From positions 1-11,513 of the forward strand of contig JBLHKE010000184.1 in the NCBI GenBank assembly GCA_047619485.1: 11,513 nt of DNA, written 5' to 3'. Shown here piece by piece: positions 1 through 5,533 of this stretch. The position numbers and the translations under genes are program-made. Within the stretch, counting starts at the first letter, position 1; every line of letters begins with the position of its first letter. The notes under the pieces were generated by a model. That model was not told the DNA's origin and did no database searches. It saw only the letters and a list, made by a program, of their open reading frames with translations. The DNA is from JBLHKE01 sp047619485 (GTDB taxonomy: Bacteria > Verrucomicrobiota > Verrucomicrobiia > Verrucomicrobiales > DEV007).

Positions 1-317
1 TGTACATGATCTCAGCATACCTTCCGAAATCGGGTAGAACTACAAAATTCCAATGAAGATCTCTGCCCTAGGTCTAGAATAGTGTCAGACACTGGAAGGT
101 TATTTCTGCCCTAGGTCTAGAATAGTGTCAGACACTGGGTCTAGAATAGTGTCAGACACTGGAAGAATAGTGTCAGACACTGGAAGGTTATTTCAGACAC
201 TGGAAGGTTATTGTCACACGCTGAAAGACAAGTTCACCGAGTTGACCGACCACGGCTACGCAGAGCTTCGAGGAAAGGGACGGGGCGCTCACATTACAAC
301 CCGCTTAAGAAATAGTC
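1..317. other. Gene-poor left edge with degenerate repeats
   Basis: No convincing gene was found here. The left part carries a direct-repeat array (annotated separately). From about 213 to 307 the plus strand can be read as a short peptide containing ELRGKGRGAHIT. This resembles the end of a winged-helix domain, but it has no start of its own and its upstream part is read through the repeats. The stretch downstream of the SGNH hydrolase stop codon (318-320) shows no obvious hairpin plus T-run terminator. This may be a decayed intergenic segment. Confidence 0.5.
63..203. repeat. Degenerate direct-repeat array on a 13-nt palindrome
   Basis: The core AGTGTCAGACACTGG occurs exactly at 81-95, 124-138, 148-162 and 169-183. 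A truncated copy (CAGACACTGG) lies at 194-203 and a diverged relative at about 213-225. Bases AGTGTC-A-GACACT form a perfect inverted repeat around one central base. The first two units share a longer consensus that begins CTGCCCTAGGTCTAGAAT at 63 and 106, giving a 43-bp period. Later spacings shrink to 24, 21 and 20 bp because flanking parts of the unit are lost. The flank GGAAGGTTATT follows several copies. This looks like a REP-like family that has expanded and decayed locally. No REP-associated transposase is in the window, so the family assignment is inference. Confidence 0.8.
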
Positions 318-1799
318 TCACTCGACGCCCGCCAACATCCTACCGATGGCATCGGCAAGCGTTCTGGCCATCTTCTTCGCTCCACTTTGATTAGGCAGGA
401 CGCCGTCATCAGCAAGGTTATCGGAAGCGCTGAATGCAGTGTGTAAATCTGCGACCAAGAGCGGTGATTTTGGCGTGGCATTGGCAGCAGCGAATTGGGA
501 TATCTTGCGATTCAGTGATTCGACCTCCTCGGGCTTGCCGCGCAGCGGGATGATCTTTGCCAGAATAATCCTCATATTTCTGTTCTTCGCTCTCAGGGTA
601 GCTACCACCCTGCCGATGTTGCCGATGATCCCATCGGTCACCGCGGCCGCCGAGGTGCCCGCAACGATGTCCTCGCTCCCCATGTGGATGATCGCCACGT
701 CGGGCGCATCGCCCTTCAGCAGAGCGGGCATGTTCTCTGCCAGCCATCCCGAGTCTTTGCCCCAGTGGCCTTCGTGGTCGACGTCGTATTCGTAGCTGTC
801 TGGTTCCACCTGGTTGTCCTTGTGTTTTTCACGGCCGCCGACGAAGTCGATCAGGTTCCCGTCTCTGCGCAGCATGCCGTCGAGGTAGCGCCGGTAGGAC
901 GCGGACGAGCAGGCACCTTCGGTGATCGAATCGCCGATGAGCATGATCTTCATTGGCTCGAGCGCGCCCGCCTTCATCATTTTCGAAACCACAGGATCGA
1001 TGCTCTCTGCCCAGACCCGATACCCCTCCGCGGTCAGATGGGTGCCGTCGGTGAACAGTCGCTTTTCAATGCTTCCGTCTGGCTGCAGGAACTTGTCCTG
1101 CAGGTCGAGATAGACCAGCGCGTCGTTGTCGTCGCTGAGAGCTGCATTGATGGCGTTGACCTGCTGGCACTTGTGCCACTTCGTCTGGTTAGATACCGGT
1201 AGGATTCCCATCATGATCACGCGCGTCTGTGGCAGGCGGCGGCGGAACACCTGGGCGATCGCCCTAGCGCCAGCTGCGACGTCTTGCGGAGGACAGTCGG
1301 CACCCAGATCCCAGCGGACCTTGCCGCCGTCACTCTGCTTGACAACGAAATTGTTGGTGCCACAGAGCAGCACCGCCACCTTGGGCTGTTGCCCCGCTGG
1401 AAAATCTAGGTTGCCGTGAGTCAGCCGGTAGAGCATCACCGGGGTGATGTCACCTGAGTTCCCCATGTTGATCGGTTTGTGACGAGACAACTTCTTCGTC
1501 CAAATTTCTTGCCCGGTGGCGTTGCCCAGCGACCAGTGCCAGGTGATGGAATCCCCAAAGAACACCATCTCCGCCCGATCCGTCTGGGCGACCTCGCGGT
1601 TGACTCGCTGAAATTGCCCATGCCAGTAGCCGTCGGTGATCTCCTGCGGCATCGTGGTGCTCGGCGACGCTGGGATCTGATCCCAGAAATGTGGGGCCGG
1701 AGCAGTCTCAGTTGCCGTCTGCCCACGCAAATCCGAACAGGCTAGCAGCGCCCAGATGAGCAGAGCAGTGAATGGTTTAAGAGAAATGAGTCGCGGCAT
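318..1799 (-). CDS. Exported tandem two-domain SGNH/GDSL hydrolase
   Basis: This 493-residue protein contains two SGNH (GDSL-type) esterase domains in tandem and probably removes acyl groups outside the cytoplasm. It starts at an ATG. The N-terminus has a hydrophobic signal ending in LLAC (Cys21), which could be a lipoprotein site, although Leu at -2 is not the most typical residue. Domain 1 (about 75-275) has block I FFGDSIT with nucleophile Ser84, block II NMGNSGD (111-117), block III CGTNN (146-150) and block V DGTH (251-254), so it looks catalytically complete and resembles PAF-acetylhydrolase-like SGNH proteins. Domain 2 (about 283-490) keeps LIGDSITEG with Ser291. Its block III reads MGSED, with Glu376 where Asn is usual. 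Its block V reads DGVLPN, with Leu468 where the catalytic His is expected. It is last in the minus-strand cluster, 283 nt after the alpha/beta hydrolase gene, and that gap contains a MITE. The substrate is unknown. Confidence 0.88.
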   Translation of the reverse strand: MPRLISLKPFTALLIWALLACSDLRGQTATETAPAPHFWDQIPASPSTTMPQEITDGYWHGQFQRVNREVAQTDRAEMVFFGDSITWHWSLGNATGQEIWTKKLSRHKPINMGNSGDITPVMLYRLTHGNLDFPAGQQPKVAVLLCGTNNFVVKQSDGGKVRWDLGADCPPQDVAAGARAIAQVFRRRLPQTRVIMMGILPVSNQTKWHKCQQVNAINAALSDDNDALVYLDLQDKFLQPDGSIEKRLFTDGTHLTAEGYRVWAESIDPVVSKMMKAGALEPMKIMLIGDSITEGACSSASYRRYLDGMLRRDGNLIDFVGGREKHKDNQVEPDSYEYDVDHEGHWGKDSGWLAENMPALLKGDAPDVAIIHMGSEDIVAGTSAAAVTDGIIGNIGRVVATLRAKNRNMRIILAKIIPLRGKPEEVESLNRKISQFAAANATPKSPLLVADLHTAFSASDNLADDGVLPNQSGAKKMARTLADAIGRMLAGVE

Positions 1800-1845
1800 G
1801 TGCGCCTAGCCTATTGGAATCCCCATTGGTCGCAAGCCTGCTTTA

Positions 1846-2003
1846 GGGCACCTCCGGAAACCTGCTGTGGAAATGGGGCGCAGAGAAAATTCCCGCTGGC
1901 GAGGCGATAAACGCTAAGCGATCTGTGATAGTGGGCGCTTTAGCAACGAAGACAGCGGGGATTTTATCAAGCTCCAGCCCGCATGAGGTTTTCGGAGGTG
2001 CCC
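1846..2003 (+). mobile_element. MITE copy A, intergenic (158 bp)
   Basis: The element begins and ends with inverted repeats GGGCACCTCCGRAAACCT (17 of 18 positions match) and is flanked by a 4-bp duplication TTTA at 1842-1845 and 2004-2007. It is too short for a transposase. A second inverted pair lies inside, AAAATTCCCGCTG at 1886-1898 against CAGCGGGGATTTT at 1953-1965, so the element could fold as a long imperfect hairpin. It matches the copy at 8686-8844 in reverse complement, with two substitutions and a one-base gap near the middle. It sits in the gap before the tandem SGNH gene. The parent transposon is not in the window. The ends and 4-bp duplication would suit an IS5-like parent, but that is a guess. 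Confidence 0.9.
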
Positions 2004-2082
2004 TTTAGTTAGAAAAGTTTCCATCTCCGTCCGCCTGGAGCCCCATGCGAATTCATGGAAGTGCTCGGTCATTTGGTGATCG

Positions 2083-4035
2083 CTATTTCTGGTCCTGTTG
2101 CTCCCGCCCGACCGACTGGTTGACCGCCCGGTCGAACTCTTGGCTAAACACAGAATCAGCATCGACTTCCGAAGCCCCCGATTTCAGGTAAGGGCGCGGA
2201 CGGGGGGCGAATTCACCGCCTTCCCAGTGGAGTCTCGAGAATTCCGGGATCCCACCTTGCCAGCGCTGCTTGACCGTCCCGGGCCGCAGTTTCTGTCCGG
2301 GTGTTAGGATCAGGCTCGTCGCGTAATCATAGCTGGGTAGTGACTCCCCGGAGTCCGAAACGAACTTGGCCATGGGAAGCGAGATGGAATGGGCGCCCGG
2401 CTTGTCCAAGTTCACCAGCGCGACATACTGGGTGGGTTTGCGACCGTTGTAGCCGCGCCAGCGATCGGTATCGATCACCACCGCAAGCGTTTCGGCCGGC
2501 GCAGTCGTAGCCACCTCGAAGGCGAGTGCTGCGCCCTCCGGACCGACGAATGCCGGATCGTTGATCTTGTGCGTCTCGAAGTTCCAGTGATGTCGATTGT
2601 TTGCTGCGACCAGCGACCAATCCTGCCAGCCCCTAGCGAAGTCATCGATCAGCCGCTCGCGTTTCACGCTCGGTTTCACCCCGGCCTGTCTCAACTGCTG
2701 GGGGTATGCTTTGCGGCACTCGCTGGTGACCGTCAGCAATGAACTCTCGCTGTAGCCCGCCGGCATCTTGATCTTTTCCCCGGTTTCGTAGACGACGTTG
2801 GCGAAGGCAAACAGCGGCTCGCCGAGATCGAAGATCGGACAGTCGGCCGAGAAGACATCACCGTCGCGCTCGACCTTGGCCGAGCGCCAAAAACGCACGC
2901 GGGGATCGCGATCATAACCGTAGTAGATCACCACGCGCTCCAGTTTGCTACTACCAGAGAGATCCGGCCGGACAGTGAGTCGGGGAACACCGTTCGCTGT
3001 TTTCAACTCCAGCTTGGCGTTCGCGGTTTTGGGGAACTCGAACGACTTCTTCAGGTGCGTATCGAACCAGCGGATGCGCGCCATCATGTTGTCTGCGGTG
3101 AAGCGATGGTTCATGTGTGGGGTAAACGAGGTTCGGCTCCGCGCGACATCCGGCAGCGAATTGAACCCGCGGATCACGAACTCCATGGGCGAGTTGAAAT
3201 CGTTGGTGGCGCCGAGGTACATCACCGGGCAACGCACCAGTGGCCAGTAGTGTCGGCAGTCGAGGGTCTTCAGATACAGATCGCGCTCCGGTCCTGCGGC
3301 CATCCGCCGCGCCGAGCCCGGGATACCGGTGATGTCGGTGTAGAGATACCCGCTGCCGCCGACCGAGGGCGAGGCCGCTTTGATGCGTGGGTCGATCGCG
3401 GTCAGAACTGTCAATCGCCCGCCCATGCTGTGCCCCTGGAGGCCGATCCGATCGCCGTCGCACTCAGCTTGCTCCTCTAGGAAGGTGATCGCACGTCGCG
3501 CTGCGGCGGAATAGAGAATCCACGAACTGTTCCATGGATGCGGCTGCGAGTGGATCGTACCCTTGCCCGCCTCCACGCCGTTGTGATGTTTCGGATCGAG
3601 GAACCCGGCGGGGATCTCTCGCCAGTCGGTATTGGGATCGTCTGCCTGATCGATGATTTTCTCACCCCAGTTCACCGCAACCGTCGCATAGCCGCGCGCC
3701 GCGTAGAATTGCACTATTTCTTTCCGGGCAAACTGCCCACCGCCGTGAACCTGGATGATACCGGGCAAATCCTTCGCCCCTACCGGAAAGGCGTAGAAAG
3801 CGGCGACCTTGGTTTTCTTTCCAGCAAAGGTTCCGACCACGAAGCGCACGTAGCGGGTGACGATGCCCTCGGCGAGCTCTTCGCGGATCACTTCTACTTC
3901 CAGCGGCGCAGCACGGGGATCGAAATCTGCCCAGGTCTCAGTGACCGTCTGTGGGGGCTCCGCTGCGGAAATTTCTGCAATCGACAAAGCGCTCAGGTAG
4001 AGGGCGGTCGCAAGTAGCGCTGGTGTTTTTTTCAT
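2083..4035 (-). CDS. Secreted alpha/beta hydrolase (acetylxylan esterase/dienelactone hydrolase-like)
   Basis: I place the start at the ATG at 4033-4035, giving 650 residues beginning MKKTP and a clear signal peptide ending near SIAEISAAE. The frame is open for 98 more codons upstream, but that part is low-complexity Ser/Thr/Pro sequence overlapping the DUF1552 gene in another frame and is rejected. The hydrolase core shows HGGG (97-100, oxyanion-hole type), the nucleophile elbow GHSMG with Ser203, GATND with Asp279 as candidate acid, and PHMNH with His307 or His310 as candidate base. This arrangement suits the prolyl oligopeptidase/acetylxylan-esterase/dienelactone hydrolase group. Residues about 340-440 resemble a beta-rich linker domain. 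Residues about 460-620 start with LIDDFARGWQDW and look like a carbohydrate-binding-type beta-sandwich. The gene begins 10 nt after the DUF1552 stop codon, which indicates co-transcription. An esterase acting on an external glycan is the likely role, with substrate unproven. Confidence 0.85.
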   Translation of the reverse strand: MKKTPALLATALYLSALSIAEISAAEPPQTVTETWADFDPRAAPLEVEVIREELAEGIVTRYVRFVVGTFAGKKTKVAAFYAFPVGAKDLPGIIQVHGGGQFARKEIVQFYAARGYATVAVNWGEKIIDQADDPNTDWREIPAGFLDPKHHNGVEAGKGTIHSQPHPWNSSWILYSAAARRAITFLEEQAECDGDRIGLQGHSMGGRLTVLTAIDPRIKAASPSVGGSGYLYTDITGIPGSARRMAAGPERDLYLKTLDCRHYWPLVRCPVMYLGATNDFNSPMEFVIRGFNSLPDVARSRTSFTPHMNHRFTADNMMARIRWFDTHLKKSFEFPKTANAKLELKTANGVPRLTVRPDLSGSSKLERVVIYYGYDRDPRVRFWRSAKVERDGDVFSADCPIFDLGEPLFAFANVVYETGEKIKMPAGYSESSLLTVTSECRKAYPQQLRQAGVKPSVKRERLIDDFARGWQDWSLVAANNRHHWNFETHKINDPAFVGPEGAALAFEVATTAPAETLAVVIDTDRWRGYNGRKPTQYVALVNLDKPGAHSISLPMAKFVSDSGESLPSYDYATSLILTPGQKLRPGTVKQRWQGGIPEFSRLHWEGGEFAPRPRPYLKSGASEVDADSVFSQEFDRAVNQSVGREQQDQK

Positions 4036-4045
4036 GGGGAATCGA

Positions 4046-5443
4046 TCAAGCGAAAAACTGCTCGATCGGCCCAGCCTGGTCGAGGTGCGACAGGCCGGTG
4101 TCGAAGTCGCCGTAGTGCTCGATCGGGTTGCCGTAGGCATTGAGGATGCTGGTGTACCAGTTGCCGAGGGTCTTGTGTCCTTTTCTACCGTAGTATGGGA
4201 GGCGGATGTATTTCCCGGAAATATCCAGTTTGAGGTTGCTGCCGGCCATGACGATGAATGGGAATTCGGTACCGTGGCTGTGGTGGGTTTCGCCGCCGTC
4301 GGGGAAGTAGCATAGCACCGTGTTATCAAACATCGTCCCGTCGCCCTCTGGCACCGCCTTCAAGCGCTTCACGATCGTGTCGATCAGTGCCATGTGATGG
4401 CGGCGGAGTTTCTCGCGAACCTCCTCGGCTTTGAACACCCCGACCGGTTTACCGTGCCCCACATCGTGGAGGTTGACCCTCTCTTTCTCGATATCGGCGA
4501 TCCCGGTGTAGGTCGTTCCTAGCTCATCAGCCGTGAAGGCGACGACGTTGGTCATGCCCGAGATCAGCGCTGACAGGAGGATCTCGGTGTGACCCGCCTG
4601 GCGGTCGATGGTGTTGAGGTCGTCGGCGAAATACTTGTCGTCCAGCTTCGGGACGTGTTGGCGGATGACATCGGCCATCGCGTCTACGCGCTTGTTGCGC
4701 TCGCGGATTGCCTCGATGGAGTCGGCGTAGTTTTTCACCTTCGACTTTTCGATCCCGCGCAAGTTTTCGGCGAGGCCGGACTGGTTGCCCGCGGCGAACT
4801 CCAACACCTTGCGCTCGAGTTCGTATCTGATCTGTCCGTCCTTGTCGTTGGCGACCGACTTGAACAGTTCTTGCATGGCAACTTTGGGCGAGCCGAAGGC
4901 GTAGTTAGGCTGCTGTGGACCGCGTGCCGAGAAACCTTTCTCGATCCCGTCGATGTTGCCGCGCGCGTTGCCTCCGCTGTTTGGAAAGCAGGCCAACTCG
5001 ATGTGCGTCATCGGGGAGGGGAACAGCTTCGCCAACTCGAAGTCGACGGTGGCCCACTTGATTGAACTCAATCTCTGGTTCGCCTTGTAGACGCCCAGGG
5101 ATGATTGGAACGAGTGGTGGCCGACGGTGCACATCTTTCCCGATAGACCCTGGAGGAGCGTCATGTTCTCCTTGTGCTCGCTCAGAGCGCCCATCCAATC
5201 CTGTAGTTCGTGTTTGCCCAGATCGACCTCGAAGGCCTCCTTGCGCTTCTCCTTCTCCAGATCTTCTTTGGCGAGCGTCGGTGGAACCATCGCCGAGGGG
5301 AACAAGCCGTTGCCCTTGTGCATGAAGATAAACCGCGTCGGCGGCTTGGCGGCGGATGGGTCAGCCAAGAGGCGGTGCGATGGCAATCCCAGGGCACCGG
5401 CGCCGAGGATGGACTGTTTTAGGAAATTTCTTCTGTTGTGCAT
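4046..5443 (-). CDS. Tat-exported DUF1552 domain protein
   Basis: This 465-residue protein starts at an ATG and begins with a twin-arginine signal (NRRNFLKQS, Arg4-Arg5, followed by a hydrophobic stretch to about residue 20), so it is probably exported folded. The rest matches the DUF1552 family as I know it: RFIFMHKGNGLFP near 37-49, GHHSFQSS near 108-115, NLHDVGHG near 324-331, and a His-rich segment GGETHHSHGTEFP at 383-395. The His/Asp-rich segments could bind metal, but this is inference and no reaction is established. DUF1552 genes commonly stand next to DUF1592-type cytochrome genes in PVC bacteria, as here, where that gene lies directly upstream. The 70-nt gap holds a palindromic repeat. 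The alpha/beta hydrolase follows after 10 nt. No strong ribosome binding site was seen. Confidence 0.9.
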   Translation of the reverse strand: MHNRRNFLKQSILGAGALGLPSHRLLADPSAAKPPTRFIFMHKGNGLFPSAMVPPTLAKEDLEKEKRKEAFEVDLGKHELQDWMGALSEHKENMTLLQGLSGKMCTVGHHSFQSSLGVYKANQRLSSIKWATVDFELAKLFPSPMTHIELACFPNSGGNARGNIDGIEKGFSARGPQQPNYAFGSPKVAMQELFKSVANDKDGQIRYELERKVLEFAAGNQSGLAENLRGIEKSKVKNYADSIEAIRERNKRVDAMADVIRQHVPKLDDKYFADDLNTIDRQAGHTEILLSALISGMTNVVAFTADELGTTYTGIADIEKERVNLHDVGHGKPVGVFKAEEVREKLRRHHMALIDTIVKRLKAVPEGDGTMFDNTVLCYFPDGGETHHSHGTEFPFIVMAGSNLKLDISGKYIRLPYYGRKGHKTLGNWYTSILNAYGNPIEHYGDFDTGLSHLDQAGPIEQFFA

Positions 5444-5462
5444 GGGCTAATCAATTTTCTAA

Positions 5463-5533
5463 CCACGAATGGACACCAATAGACACGAATTCTTGATCCA
5501 ACGCCATTCGTGCTCATTCATGTCCATTCGTGG
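5463..5533. repeat. 28-bp inverted repeat between the DUF1592 and DUF1552 genes
   Basis: The left arm (5463-5490) begins CCACGAATGGACA and its imperfect inverted partner (5506-5533) ends TGTCCATTCGTGG. About 23 of 28 positions pair, around a 15-nt loop. Within each arm CACGAAT recurs, so the unit is itself built from short repeats. Repeats of this CCACGAATGGACAC type recur in intergenic regions of many verrucomicrobial and related genomes, to my knowledge. The right arm overlaps the end of the DUF1592 coding region and encodes its last residues (TTNGHE) and TGA stop. On the minus-strand transcript it would form a hairpin just before the DUF1552 start, so it could influence mRNA processing. 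Confidence 0.85.

Noticed and set aside
63..203. CRISPR array
   Set aside because: Repeat spacing is irregular (20-43 bp), the units are contiguous with no unique spacers, and no cas gene is present.
125..394. 89-codon plus-strand frame over the repeat array
   Set aside because: The first third is translated repeat and the last third overlaps the SGNH gene end. Only the middle looks protein-like, and it is kept as a low-interest finding.
684..1202. 172-codon open frame on the plus strand
   Set aside because: It lies opposite the well-supported tandem SGNH gene, its translation shows no recognisable family, and it is explained by the codon bias of the real gene.
1914..2162. 82-codon minus-strand frame through MITE copy A
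   Set aside because: It mixes the element, the intergenic sequence and the end of the alpha/beta hydrolase gene in another frame, with no family resemblance.
4036..4329. N-terminal extension of the alpha/beta hydrolase frame by 98 codons
   Set aside because: The extension is low-complexity Ser/Thr/Pro/Arg sequence read out of frame through the end of the DUF1552 gene, while the internal ATG at 4035 starts a normal signal peptide.
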